The position numbers and the translations under genes were made by a program. A stretch of DNA of 64,000 bases from Brachionus plicatilis (lineage: Eukaryota; Rotifera; Eurotatoria; Ploima; Brachionidae): contig QEOQ01000345.1 of assembly GCA_010279815.1 (NCBI GenBank), positions 1,215,671-1,279,670 on the forward strand, written 5' to 3'. Positions 46,115 through 59,900 of this stretch are shown here, one piece after another. A model generated the notes under the pieces. It saw only the letters and a program-made list of their open reading frames with translations. It made no database searches and was not told the origin of the DNA. Positions within the stretch are counted from its first letter, which is position 1, and each line of letters begins with the position of its first letter.

Positions 46115-47797
46115 TAACGTAATTGCTCGATTTTAGTGACATGTCACTATTTATCGAACACTGGTTTTCATTTTGACCTTTTTCGACTAATGCGACATGT
46201 CACTATAGTCGAAAAAGGCCTAAAAATGACGATTTTTACAAAATTTAGTGTCTAAGTTAGTGACATGTCACTTAAGTCAAAAAAATTTTAAAATGTCGTT
46301 TAAAAATAGTAAATTGTGAATAAAAAGTTTAGTTTTGATAGATTTGTTTTTTTTTTAATAAATATAACAACATAAATTAATATATTTGGATAATAATCCA
46401 TTCTTGTAATATACAAAAATGGCCACAAAAATATTGTTAAAAGGCTTATAAATTGTATTGTATATTAAAAGGGTGGATTATATATTATATGTTATCGTAA
46501 AAATGTAAAACACGGAAATCTATAGAATTACGTTCTTATACGTAAATTTGTAAAAAATGAATAAAAAAAAGAAATCTCAAAATTTACTGATATTTTATTT
46601 TTTCTCGTATTTTACTGGAAATGTTTTAGTAATTTACGAGAATAACTGTAAAGTTTAAGTAAATTTGTAAAGTAAAGTAAAATAAAATTAAATTAAAAAA
46701 AAAATAAAGTTTTTATTTATTTTTGCATGCCGGATTTGAACCATGACAACGGGAACATAATTAGATCTAATCTGTAAAAATATGCTTGAATACAAGCCGG
46801 ACCAAAAGAGACGCTTATATTCGAAAAAATAAAAAAATGATATTTTGCTCGAATATAAGCGTCTCTTTTGATTTTTTCGTTCCTCCGGTACCCGCTTATA
46901 TTCAGCGAAAAACGGTATTATCAATAAGTTAATGAGATGTTAAAATCGAAAAAAAAAGAAGGATAACCGAATATGTCGTGCATATTCAATGGAATTCAAA
47001 AGAGCCGCAATTAGGCATTACGAACATAAAAAATTTAACTTATATTTTTATCTTTAAATTTTATGTTTGTTGATTGATGTTTTAAAAGGGATTGATTGTT
47101 TTAATTGGTAACTAAACACGCCTTTACATGAGAAACTTAAATAAATTAATCAATTAATTAATTAATTTTTTAACTTATATTTTTACAAGGATTATCTTGG
47201 GAATTTTTTTTTAACTGGGTGTATGTAATTTCCTGTTAATCGAATATTCTGAACATCATGAACATGATTTAAATAAAATTATAATTTTTTGTCCAAATTA
47301 GCATGTCGAAATTTCCAGGTCGAATTTTTTTTCAGATCACCAGCTCCATCAAAGTCGCATATTTTTTAAAATAGTACTGGACTCAGACATTTTTTAAATG
47401 CATATCTATTTTTAAATCTAGTTCCTAAAAAGATGTTTGTTTTTCACATGTAAAATTGGATTTGTGGAAATTGTTTGCCAAAGAGTTTCATTTCAAATAT
47501 TTTTGAAAAAAAATTTTGGTATGTAAAATCCATCCTTTTAATATACCAAACTTTTTATTCACAATTTACTATTTTTAAACGACATTTTAAAATTTTTTTG
47601 ACTTTAGTGACATGTCACTAACTTAGACACTAAATTTTGTCAAAATCGTCATTTTTAGGCCTTTTTCGACTATAGTGACATGTCGCATTAGTCGAAAAAG
47701 GTCAAAATTAAAACCAGTGTTCGATAAATAGTGACATGTCACTATAGCCGAATACCCAACTATAGTGACATGTCACTAAAATCGAGCAATTACGTTA
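46115..47797. mobile_element. 1.7-kb foldback transposon with repeated AGTGACATGTCACT palindromes
   Basis: Left arm 46115-46345 and right arm about 47555-47797 are inverted copies, starting TAACGTAATTGCTCGATTTT and ending in its complement. Each arm contains several TAGTGACATGTCACTA-type palindromes spaced 40-90 bp, plus CCTTTTTCGACTA blocks. Inside is a short ORF remnant at 46983-47048 (YSMEFKRAAIRHYEHKK), resembling the helix-turn-helix start of DDE transposases, and a separate 21-bp hairpin. The right arm has an additional palindrome unit near 47745-47775. No catalytic region remains. Confidence 0.8.
46804..46869. repeat. 21-bp perfect hairpin inside the foldback element
   Basis: Arm 46804-46824 (AAAAGAGACGCTTATATTCG...) pairs perfectly with 46849-46869, with a 24-nt loop. 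A third GCTTATATTC occurs at about 46893. The motif looks like transposon termini inserted head to head. Confidence 0.85.
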
Positions 47798-48117
47798 TTT
47801 GTTTTTATTGTTTTAAAGTTAAGTTGTGCAAGTGTTTTTTTATAAGAGTAAGAAAATATCTTTCATTTAATAAAAATTAAAATTTAAAGATATTTAATGA
47901 TATTGTAAATTATAATCTTTTTACTTAAAAACATTAGACAGTCTTTTTAAAAATATTCCATCTATTGCCAACGACGTCATAAATATCTAGTATGAGACTT
48001 TAAAGTGCTGTATATATTATGTTTCTTTTATGTACTTCATGTGTCCTTTTTTTAAATTTTTTAAATTTTTAAAATCTTATATTTAGTAAATATAATAAAA
48101 TCTTGTAACAAACCAAG

Positions 48118-48640
48118 ATTTTTATGTACTTTATACCATTTGAACAATGTAATAATTTCCTAGAATGTTATCTTTTATGTTACTTTTATCAGCTTATTCC
48201 TGGCTACCTTAGGCTTTTATGTGCTTTATGCACTTAATATCATTTGAACAATGTAAGAAAACATTCCTTTATGTATACTTAAAGGTAATTTAGTTACAAG
48301 ATTATTTTAAATTTTCTAAATTTTCAAACCAAGACTTTTATTGATTTTATTGAAAAATTGATTAATGAAGAAACAAGTTAAATAAAGCTAAGCATTAAAT
48401 TAACCATAACCGCTTTCTTTTAACAAAATTGGATTCAATTGCAGTTTAGGGTTCGGGTAAGGTGAGGTTAATTATTTTTTTATTTGAATTTAAAAATATT
48501 AGGTAAATACTTTAGTAATGTTTAAAAGCCTTGGGTAGCCAGGAATAATTTGATAAAAGTTACATAAAAGATAACATACTAGGAATTAATTACATTGGTT
48601 CATATGGTATAAAGCGCATAAAGTACATAAAAGTCTAAGG
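48118..48640. mobile_element. Foldback element with ~100-bp inverted arms
   Basis: Left arm 48118-48215 contains TTTATGTACTTTATACCATT, CTAGAATGTTATCTTTTATG and ATTCCTGGCTACCTTAGGC; right arm 48527-48640 is its inverted, diverged copy (GGTAGCCAGGAATAATTTGA ... AAAGTACATAAAAGTCTAAG). Both arms themselves contain sub-repeats of TTTATGTACTTTATGC. No coding was seen. Confidence 0.75.
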
Positions 48641-48945
48641 TAGCCAGGTCAGTTATTGGCTTCAATTTTCAAACAAAAATATGAGCCGACATAAAGGATA
48701 TACTGTATCTTCCAGCCAATTTTTTTTTTTTAAATTTTTTCCATTAAAAAGGATTGACCCTGGTATTAAAAAAATAACCATACTAGTTTTTATTAGCGTC
48801 ATTGACAATACTTCATTTGAACGGCTAATGCCAAACTCTTTTGAGCCGAATGAACTCATTTATTGTGTTATTTAACTTTTAAACTTTTTGTTTACTTTTT
48901 TCATGAAAAAATTTTTTATTATTATTTTTTAAAAGATATATTTTT

Positions 48946-49003
48946 TGGTTTAACCCAGGACTGCTCCGAACGGTCGTTTCGACCTTCTTTTCAGTCCCCA
49001 TTT
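48946..49003 (+). repeat. Dispersed ~58-bp repeat family 2, copy 3
   Basis: GGTTTAACCCAGGACTGCTC, CGAACGGTCGTTTCGACC, TTCTTTTCAGTCCCCA. It has an internal CGAACGG/TCGTTTCG pairing. Related to copies at 973-1031 and 42191-42247. Confidence 0.5.
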
Positions 49004-50901
49004 TAAAAAAAAAAGAAAGAAAATTTTTTATTTTTCACAATAGGCTTAATTACATAATTATGAAAGAAAAAGTGATTTTAAATGATCTTTTTTGATTAAT
49101 AGAAAAAGAATAAAAAAATTGTTAGTAAAAAATGAAATAAAAGAGTTTAAAGTTTTGGTCTCTTAAAATGATTTGTTTTATTGATCTAGGTTTTTATTTT
49201 TTAAATCGATTACGTCATATGGTGTTTTTTTGGATTGTTGTACTCTTTCGTTTTGTAGTTTTTCATGAAAAAAGATGTTTAATAAAAATCAAGAGGTATA
49301 AAAAGAATGTATCAACAGAAAAAAAATACCTCTTTTGATAAGTTTTTTGCCATACACCAGCTTGACACTATAAAATAGTACCGAGGATTTTAATTAGTTT
49401 TATTTATAAAACGATTTTTGTAATAAAGCTAGGAAATTAGTATAAAGATTAAGTTTTTATATTTTTTAAATGAAAGTTATTCTCTTCCTATTAAAACTTA
49501 ATTGCTTTAAAACAATAAAAATTAAATATTATATGTTCGATGAAATCTATCTAATTTCAATGTAATAAGATTTCAAAATTAAATTCCATTTATTTTTTTA
49601 AATTAAATTTTTTAATATCGCTATTTTGTCATGCTTTTTCAAAATTGTATGAATTTTTTTATTAAAAGACGAAAAAATACATCAAATATAAGTTTCTTTG
49701 AATTTTAAACAACGCTGGAGTTATCTTAATTGATTGAAAGTCTGATAAAACTATATTTTAATTATTCAAAAAGTTATCTAGCAAGTTTTAAATTTTATTT
49801 TTTTAGCTCAATTTTTGGTCATCCCGTTTATTTTTTAATCCAGAAAAAAATATTCCGAAATTAAGTCTTACTATGATAAGAATGTTGTAATATAAGTATC
49901 GCATTTATTTTACTTTTTTAAAGATAAAAGTAATCTAATTAAATTATAAATTGATAAATAAAAAATGTTATTTTTACTTTTGATTACTTGAATATTTCAC
50001 TCGAAATTTTTCAAGTCTTTTCTTTGATTCTCTTCAATTTTAAGTTTACTGATCTGATCAGATTTGCTTCTTCTCGGTCCATTTTTGAGACACATAGTTT
50101 ATTAATACTATTATGGGCTATTACCTCTTTGCTTAATTTTTGATTTTTCCTAGTGATACCATAATTACTTGAATGAATATTAAATGCGTAGATTTTATTA
50201 AAAAATTTAAATTATTAGTTATTAATGTCTAACAATTAAAATAAATGTTTAACATTTTTAAAAGTAATTTGTAAGACATAAACAAAAACAGAATTTAAAA
50301 TCTTAATATTTAGAAATATTGATCAAATATTCAATATTCATAGAAATAGTATTGAATTTTTTGTATTTTTGACTTTTTTTCTAATTAGAATAACTTATTT
50401 TAATTTTGTGTAATTTTTCAAAATTACTAATTTATTTTTTAATTTATAAAAAAAAATATTTTGCTTTGCTTTTATGTTTTTTGCTCCAAACTTCATCGTC
50501 GCATAAAATTCACTGAAATTTTTTCTTTTATTTAAATAAAACAATAAAGATTTTAACAGTTTATTATTCATTTTATATAAAATACTTTTTGGGCTCGAGT
50601 CAACATAGAATAGAGTTCATTTTCGGAAAAAAATAAAAAATATTTGATTAAAGAATCAAGCGATTTAAGATTTAAAAACCAAGATTCAAAAAATGTTATC
50701 TCTAAGTCCTTTTAGTCGTAAAAATAATAATAAAATCTGAAAATAAAATTAAAAAAATTAACAAAAATGAAACTTAGATTTACAAATATTAAATTATAAA
50801 AAATTTGTGTTTAATTTTGAATTTTACTAGCCTTGGAATTGTAATTTTCCAAAAGAATGAACTGTGACTAGTCAAAATTTGGACGATTATTGTAATAATT
50901 A
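49004..50901. other. Spacer downstream of GRAMD1, nothing recognised
   Basis: About 1.9 kb of AT-rich sequence between the foldback region and the 3' end of the GRAMD1 gene. No exon or clear repeat was found. Confidence 0.55.
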
Positions 50902-53900
50902 TTACAATTCCTCGGGTTCGTGGCTTTCAAAATTTTTGTTCAACTGTTTTAAAGAGTATTCCATCTTTGAAATAGCTTCAAGTGTGTTCTTGATTGCCAA
51001 TTGCCAATTATTCTGCTCTTCAAACGACAAATCTGTTAAAGCTTGATCAAATTGTCCAGATCTTAGTTAATTTAAATGAAATAAATAAAATAAATGCACT
51101 TTTAACTTTATTTCTTATTTTACTTGTACAAAAGATTTGGATCACTTTTTAAACTATCAGCTAATGATTCGATGCGTCTGAGTTTATAATATAATACACC
51201 GTTTATTATCATCAAACAGACCATTCTTAAATTTAAATACAGTAATTTTTAATTTAATATTTTTTTCTTAAATTTCTTACGCAACAATAAAAAGTCTAAC
51301 AATTGTATCTACATTTATTTCGATTCCGAAAAATGAAAATTTGTGTAAAGGCACCAATTGAGGTTGGTTTGAAGTGGATCTCTCTGGAATGGGATTGTTT
51401 TCGGAATCCGAACGCTGAACTACGAATTCGAACACTCGGTCGTTACGATTTTCACCAGTGTGGTTTGCATGACGTTTTTTCAAAATCTTTTTATTTGACG
51501 GCTTAGTTTTGTGATCAGTTCGAATACGAGTTTCTATATCAAGCGAGTCAATGTGAGATATTTCATCTTTTTCCGTTTTAAAAGCAGATATAGTACCGGT
51601 TTTTTCTGGCAATTTTTTGCATTCGGGCAAATTTTTTTCTGTAAGCACAAAAAAATGTTATTATTTATTGAAAAAAAAATTTTTATAAAGGCAAAATGTT
51701 CAAAATTTAAATTTTTAGTATATGTTAATAAAGGTTTAGCACCCGTACTATTCAAACTCTATTTGCCAGTACCATTTTAAAATAAATTTTTGCTTGGCCT
51801 TAAAAGCAGCTTTTCAATTTTTAAATGATTAACTTGTTTATTGCTTTTAAAATTTATCCATTTTTGATCCAAACTGAGAAATTGAAACTTTTTATTGTTC
51901 ATTTAACACTCAAAATCCGGAGGGTTCTTTATGTCCAATTTTTTTTCCATCAAAATTAAAATCAAAAAGATATGATTATTATGGCTGTTAATTACCTGTA
52001 CATCGAAAATAATTACTTCCTGTTGTGATTAATTACTTTTTGTTGAAAAAATAAAAATTCTATTTTGGACAAAAAAAATTTACTTAACAAGTTGAAATTA
52101 ATTAGTTTTTGTTTATTTTTATTTAGTTATGTTGAAAATAATTTATTATATTAAACAATATTTAGTTTCGAGTTTAAAAAAAATTCAAATAAAATTGAAT
52201 AAAATTGAAAAATGTTTAATTTATCGAGGAAAGTTGTTGATAAGCAAACTGAGTGCAAAAAGTTAAAGGTATTTGCATTAGTATTTGTTCAACAGAGAAT
52301 CGAGATTTGAATTTGAATTTTTATTTACAGTACCAAAAAAACAACTAAAAATGTTTACAATTAGAATTTAAACCAGAAATTTTAATAGCAGATGAAGCCA
52401 AGGCTATTACAACTGGGTTATTACAAAATGCAAATAATTTAAATAATGGCAGTTATTATTTTTATTTTTTTCAAAATTAAGAAATTATTTTAAACTTAAA
52501 TAAATATTTTGTTAATAACTTAATTAAATTAAACAAAAAGTAATTATATTCAACAATTTTTTTACAGCTAATCAATTTCGACAGTAAAATAATTATTTTC
52601 AACAAAAAGTAATTATAAACAACAAAAAAATAAACGTAAACTAATTAATTTCAACATGGAGGTAGTATTTTCTCAATTATTATTATTAAAATAAAATTAA
52701 TCAATTTTTATTACAAAATATTTTTATTTTCATTCAAAAAAAAGAATACACTAAACCCGAAGAGGGGTTTTCGACCCTCCACAAATATTGTCTTTTATTT
52801 TTTAAACTAAATCAAAGACATGGCTAATTATGCTTTTGATTCCAAACTTTGCTTAATTCAATAATAAATAATGATGTCTCGATGAAAAGCTCTTCTTAGT
52901 AATGCGAATGTCTCTGATGATAATTAGAATGATTATGAGGAAAATAATGACTTTGGTAATGATTTTGAAGAAGAAATGGAAACATAAAATCAACCTCAAA
53001 TAAAGACTCAGTAATGAATGACCTGAATAAGAAGAAACTAACAATGAAATAACTTTTCAAAAATCGAACGATTTGGGTTAAATTGAATGACAGAGATGAG
53101 ACAAGTCTTAGTAAAAAGATAAATTTTAATGAGAAAGTTAGACTGAAAGATTTAAGAAATTATAAAGCTCGATTTTTTTTCGTAATGGAAACAAATCTAG
53201 TTAGTAAAAAATCAAATTTTGCTTGTATTTATATTAAATTTTTTTTATATATAATTTCAATTTTTTTCTGAAAAAAGGGTTATCTAACCCAGTATATTTT
53301 CTAACATATTTTAAGTAACTTTGATAATTTATGGAACCTAAAAAGCATATTCTATTAAAGGGTTTTTTGGCCCCTCTAGTAGTACTTAACTTGCAAAAAA
53401 ATTCCGTAGTTTGAGTGTTAATAAACTAACTTTTTAAAACTAATCACAAAGGGCTAATAAAAAATTAAAACTATTTTTAAATGCTTTTTATCAAAATACT
53501 TTCATAGGAGAATATTCACTGTTCTTTTGCCCAATGGAAATGCTGAGCAAACATCAAAAGTAAATATTTGATTATAAACTCAAATATGAGGTTTCAATAA
53601 AAGAAGCACAGCACATAAATCACCAGCTCTAATCCATTTTTTTTAAAGTCACAAGCTTTTTAAACTTCACTAGAATTTGAACTAATGCTCTCAAAGCTAT
53701 TTCTTCACCAAGTAAACCACAATCTTTCTTCATAAAATTCTGATTCAATTATTTTTTAAGCAAGAAAGTTAAATTTTGAACATTAGTTTAGCATCTGATT
53801 TTTGATAAATAGAATAACTAAATAATCCAAAAGCCATTGATCAATAAAAAAAACATCAAAATTTAAAAATATCTTTGACAATAATTAAAAAAAAATAGAT

Positions 53901-56900
53901 TTAAACATCAATCAAAAAGCTTAGGCAAAATTTCCGCTAAATATCACCTTTAAAATCGGAGCTGCATATTTCTGAATTAGAACTATTTTCAAGGCCGATT
54001 TTGTTAAATGTTGATTCATGACATTTTTCATCATGAAACTGATTGACTTTACTAGCTTAAGAAAATGGGTTAGTTTTTTTAGTTTAAAGCCCTCCGAATT
54101 TCCAAGAAACCTTGGAAACTAAATTTATTAAAAGACGCTTAATTAGTATTAAAATTAAATGCCTAAAGCCAATTTCCAAAAAAACTAAATTTTACTTACC
54201 AATATATAAAAAAGAATCTTTAATTGCGCTTATAGAGTTTTTTTCAATAAAATCTTAAATTTAAATTTAATTGAATCATTTTCTAATCAAAGATCTTCTT
54301 TTACTTTTAATAATAAAATTTGGATTCTTTTTATAAAATATATGACAATTGACGATGACGCGAGTTTGATTAGCAGTGATTCTGGTAATACAAAATCGGT
54401 TCTTGACAACAAAATAATCTGAATAAGGCACATTGTGCGTCACGCTGCTTGACTCCATCACAATACAAACTTCGGATCGGTATTCCAATATTTTCTTTTG
54501 GTTAAAATAGTCATTTATTTTAGATAATATGAATAAAAAAAATGAAAATTCAAAGTCTAAAGCGAAATCTGTCAAAAAGCCAACTGGGCCTAAAAATTTG
54601 CCAGCAAAAAAAGCGGCCGATGCCAAAGAGCCGGTGAAAATAAAAACCGCAGAAGCTGCAGTGCTGGATGGACCTAAAAGCCCAACAGTTATTCTTGTCC
54701 AACCCAAGATGACCGATGAGCAGCTTAGAGTCTACAATTCGGCAGTTAAAATTCAATGTGCTTGGAAAAAGTTCAAAGCTGTCAAAGAACTCAACCAATT
54801 GAGGACCGAAAAAAAAGAACTGGATGAAAAATTGGCCAAACTTGAACAAGAAGCCTACATTCAAATGATAAAACTGGAACAAGAAAGAGAGGAGAAAAAA
54901 AGGCTAAAAAGACTGCACGAAAAGGAAATGAAGCGAAAAAATGATTTGCGCAAGAAAAAATTTATGGACGCGGCCTACGACGGAAGTTTGCAAGAGATGA
55001 AATTTATAGTAAGCGATTTTGAGCGTGAATTGGACTCGATGGAGGAAAAATTTGATCCAGGAAAAAGAAAACAAGCTATTCTGAATTTAATTGACTGCAA
55101 AGACTCGAACAATAACAGTGCCTTGTCAGAAGCTGCTGCCGGTGGCTCGGCTGAAGTTTGTAAATTTCTGCTTTCCAACAATGCTGATCCGAATTCTCGG
55201 GGCGCCTTTAATCGAACTCCGCTGTGGCGAGCGGCTTTTGCTGGTCACTTGCATTGTGTTCAAATTCTGCTTGAAAATGGCGCTGATCCGAGAATGTATT
55301 CCCAGGATGGACAGCGAGTGGTGGATGCCGCGACCAAAGACAATGTCATAGATGTTCTCAAACACTGGAATATTCAGCTAACAGAACGAATGCTGCAACA
55401 AATTGAAAAGTCACGAAAAGAAATTAAACAGGAGCAAATAAATGGACTTGAGGAACAGAAAAAAATTGCCAAAAAAAACTACGAACAATCTAGGGCTCAA
55501 TTTGAGTACATAAAAAATGAGCTTTTGAAATGTACTACTGAACTTCAGCGGCTTCATGATGAATACCTGCTTAATCCGGACATGTATGCACCATTGATAG
55601 ATAAAAAAGAATCCGAAAGAGTTGACCTATGCGCCAAATCAGACCATTTAAAAGAACAGAGCGTAAAATCGCGTATTTTCTACAAAGACTTATTGTCTGA
55701 AATTAGAAAAGAGAAAAAAAAAATAAAAAATGACACCGAAGACTCGGACTCAGAGCCGGGCTCGGACGATGACGAGCCAGAGCTCGATGATGACAAAGTA
55801 ATGAAGATAAACATCAAGGAATTGGATGATTTGGTTCTCAGAGACATATCAGGCGCCATTAAAAAAGCTGATAAATGGCCAATAATTATTGACCAAAACG
55901 ATCAGGCATCTACTTTTTTGAGATACAGGGATACAAACTATGTTAATTGTCTTGATATAAAATCAATGGAAAAGGAAAAGTTTCGCATCGCATTACTTGG
56001 TTCTATTCGTTATGGCAAACCGTTTGTAATTGATTTGATGCAGTATGATCAAGAGCTAATGGAAGTGGTCAAGTCAGTGTGTGATCAAATTGATGAAAAG
56101 TTGTTTGAAGAAATGTGCTCAAAAGAATTGATAAATGATGACAAATTTGTAAGATTAATTCGCCTTGAAACCGATGGCAAAGAGTATGAGGTGACCAGTT
56201 TTAACAAAATGCGTATAAATAATTTTAAAGTTATTATGTTGACAAGCAATCCATATCCAACTGAAAGTGTATTAAACTTAGCGTTTCCTATTAAAGTTAT
56301 TACCAATTCGCCCAACGATGAAGATTTTTTTTTTTAAAAATAAACTTTTTTTACCTGATCTTCAGTATTTTTTGGTCTTCCCAAAGCTCCTCCTAAATCG
56401 ACTGTATACTCTAATCTACGCGCTGGTAAAACAGGCTCGTTATTCCACTCACCGACAATCAAATTTCCAAATTTACGAGACTCCCAATACTTTCGGCAAA
56501 ATTCACTATGGCCAAATAAGGATTCAAAAAGCTGATTGACAGACATGTTAAATGTTAAGTTCATCAGCTCTTTGCCATTGTGTTCTGTGCACGAACATTT
56601 GGCATTGTTATTGATGTTAAGATCGGCGACCTCAACAGGCTCGCTAGGACTTGAAGTTACTGGAGAAGGCGATACCATTGAGGTCTGGCCTATCATTGAA
56701 GATGACAAGTCAACTTTTTCTAAAAAATTAAAAAAATTATCATATTTTAATTGGAAAATTTTTTTATTGACTACTTGATGCTTGAGAATTATTGGCAATG
56801 GGTGAAAAATTGCTGAAATTACTTTGACTTTTAGGGTCTGATTTTTGCTCATTATTGTTCACATCAGTACTCTGACTGCTTTTGTCGGAAGATTCCGTGC

Positions 56901-59900
56901 TTATTTCATTTGATAAGCTTACAGGACTTGCTGCCGACCAAGTATTGCTAAGCAAAAGGTGGTTTTTGGTATTCTTTTCGACAACCATTGATCTTGGACG
57001 CTTTAAAAAATAAAATCAAATGCAATTAGCATGTCTGAGAGATTGATAGAGCATTTTTAGATAGCCGAAAAAAAAAATCAAATTTATTTTATTCAATTAG
57101 AAATCAAATTTAATTAGGAGATCTTTAATTTTTTTTGATACAAATAAGACAAAAACATTTATTTATGAAAAAAAAATTTAGCTTTTGTCCTAATTTTTGA
57201 TGGATACTAAAAAATAATTAAATTGTTAAATTTGAAAAACGTTAAAAAAAAAGAAATTTTTATTTAATTGCCAGTCATATTTCTTAATGATTTTTAAAAT
57301 ATGAATCGACTGAAGGTTTTTTTTTTGAAATATTTTATGCAACAAATACTTTAAAAATTATCATAAGATTCAATCAAAAAGCAAAGTAATTGAATTTGTC
57401 GAGTATGAAATAAGTTTTAAGTAAATTATCAAATAATAGAAAAATTGACGAGTGCTTTTTCATTAACAAAAATTAAAAATTTTTCATCGGTCTTACTTGA
57501 TGAATTAAGAAAAACCTTTCTTTTCATAAAATTATTTAATTTATTTAATATAAAAAACAAGTATAATGCTAGTTTTTATAATATTAATGTTTAACTAAAT
57601 TAAAATAAAAATCAATTAAAATAAATAATTTTATGCTTTAAATTCCAAGACTTTTTTCTATTTTAATTGTCTTGGTAATCCGACAATTAATTTATTATAT
57701 TGATTAATAAATTAAATCAAGCTTGAATTAACTTTTTTAAATCAAACTCAGATTTTTCGTCGACACACATACTATTAAAATCTAAGTTATCTGAATATTG
57801 CTCTAAATCAAACAATTTACCTCTGATTGTACTAACAACAGTGTTATTTGGCTCTAAAAATTGGTGAAAAACAACTTTAGCGTCAATCATATTTTGAAAA
57901 TCAAACAGTTGAAATTAAGGTTTTTAAAGCTAAATTATGTTTAATTTATAATTTTAATACGAAAAAAAATGATGAATAATATTAGCTATGCAAAATTAAC
58001 AATTTAATTTTTCATTGTAATTTTAGTTAGTTTGGGTAATAAATCGCCGAAAAAAAACTCTAATTTAAATGAAAATTATGGCCATTTAATTCGACAAAAT
58101 AAATTAGTAAAATAAATACAGATACCTTAAGGAAAACACCAGTGGTATTTGGAACAGGCACAAGAACCTAAATTTTAAAAAATATTCAAAATTAGTAAAC
58201 TTAATACATGAATTGATTACGTAGCAAGAGAAATTATTTTAAATGATTTTTCGAAAAAAGAAAATATATGAGAATTTTTCGCTTTGTTATTTGTCGATTG
58301 TTGATAGGCATACATTTTAGTAATATCAAATATTTAAGTATAAAGGTATGATAAATTAAATTTTTAAAAGAAAAAAAAAATTAAAAAGGGCCAAGAAAGA
58401 GCTGTATTAGACATGAAGTTTGGCGCTGATAAAATTTGAATAAGAATATTTTTACAGACATAAAACTTCTAAGAATTGGAATTCAATTATTGATTTTTGA
58501 TAAAAATGGGTAAGTTATTTACCTCTGCGGATTCGTTTGTATCAATTATAGATGCATCATAACTAGAGGAATGTCGATGACCAAGCTGACCAGAGGAAGG
58601 CGTTTTGATGCCAAAGGAAGAGCTTGATGAAGATTCGAATAAATTATTTTTTTGTTTTTTCATGCTTGTTTGATCGTCTGAAAATGAATTTATATCGTCT
58701 GAGTTGATCAAAATTTGATTCCCTGGTATTAAAGATGAATTTTGTGGGTTGTAAATTAATCTATTCTCGCCAGGCTCTAGCAAATCTGTGCATCATTTAG
58801 CAATTTAAATAAAATTTGGATTTTTATTTTCAAATTTACCTAATTGATCAGTGGACTGCTTTGTTCTTAGCTTAGAATAATATTCGTACTCAATATCGTC
58901 TGAATTATAGCCTAAGTCTTCACCGTAACAAGTTTTCAAAATTCTATTAACCTCATCTGACGTCATAGACTAAAAATGTAAATTCAACTTTTTTTTTTAA
59001 ATTCAAGAGAAAAAATTCTAATTGAACAACGTCATCCAAAACTAGAAGTTAGATTTTTTTTTAAAGTTTTGGTTATATCGACTTAAAAATAATTTTAAGC
59101 TCGTATTACTCAAAGCCCTGGGGCAGTATTAAGTTGCTAGTTTTTCTAAAATTAAAAAATTCAAATTAATTTCAAATGACATTATTGAACTAAATTAATT
59201 TGAATAAATAAACTTACAACATCTGAAAGTGCATTTTGCCAAACTTTAATTAAATTGGTGTATGTTTTGTCACGTGATGAAAAGCTTGTCAAAAAATATT
59301 TTTCGTTGTCCAAAATTAGCGAAATAGCGTTCGGTATTATTTTAGCTGTTTTGTCCTTTAGGATGCTGCGAACTTCTTTTAGTTTGAGGATTACCTTAGC
59401 GACAAAAAAATGTAAATAAACTCTTTTAAATTAAAAAAATTGTTTAAATTACTGTGGTTTCCCACCCGATTATGTTGGCCCGAAAACAAACGTAATTTAG
59501 TGACACATAAAGTCTACCGTGGGCAAGTATTTCACGCTGAAGGGCACAGGAATAATCGGCTAGTAATATTTCTTCAGAGGGAAGCTTGAATAATCGATGA
59601 AAGTCTTCGTTTTTTTGTTTATAAGTGTTGGTAAAAACCTAAAGATCAAAATAAAATAAAAATAAAATTTTTTGATTATTTGGAATTTTAACACAAAAAA
59701 AATTTGCAAACCATAACCTATCTAATTACCTTTCCACGACGACTCATTCATATAATTTTTATTTCTATATGAATTAAAATTGGATTTTAAAAAAATTTAA
59801 ATTGAATGTGTGGCATTTTTTTAAAATTTTTTTTCAAGGTTTGAGATTCTAATTTGGTTGAATAATTTTGGCCAAAAAATATAGAAATTAATTGGAGACT

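Noticed and set aside
51303..51780. Plus-strand frames opposite the GRAMD1 exon 51281-51638
   Set aside because: Antisense shadows; the minus strand matches the GRAMD1 linker and membrane segment.
54276..54707. Long minus-strand frame read as one 143-aa protein
   Set aside because: Only 54305-54494 is a GRAMD1 exon. The rest is intron and the antisense of IQANK1's 5' end.
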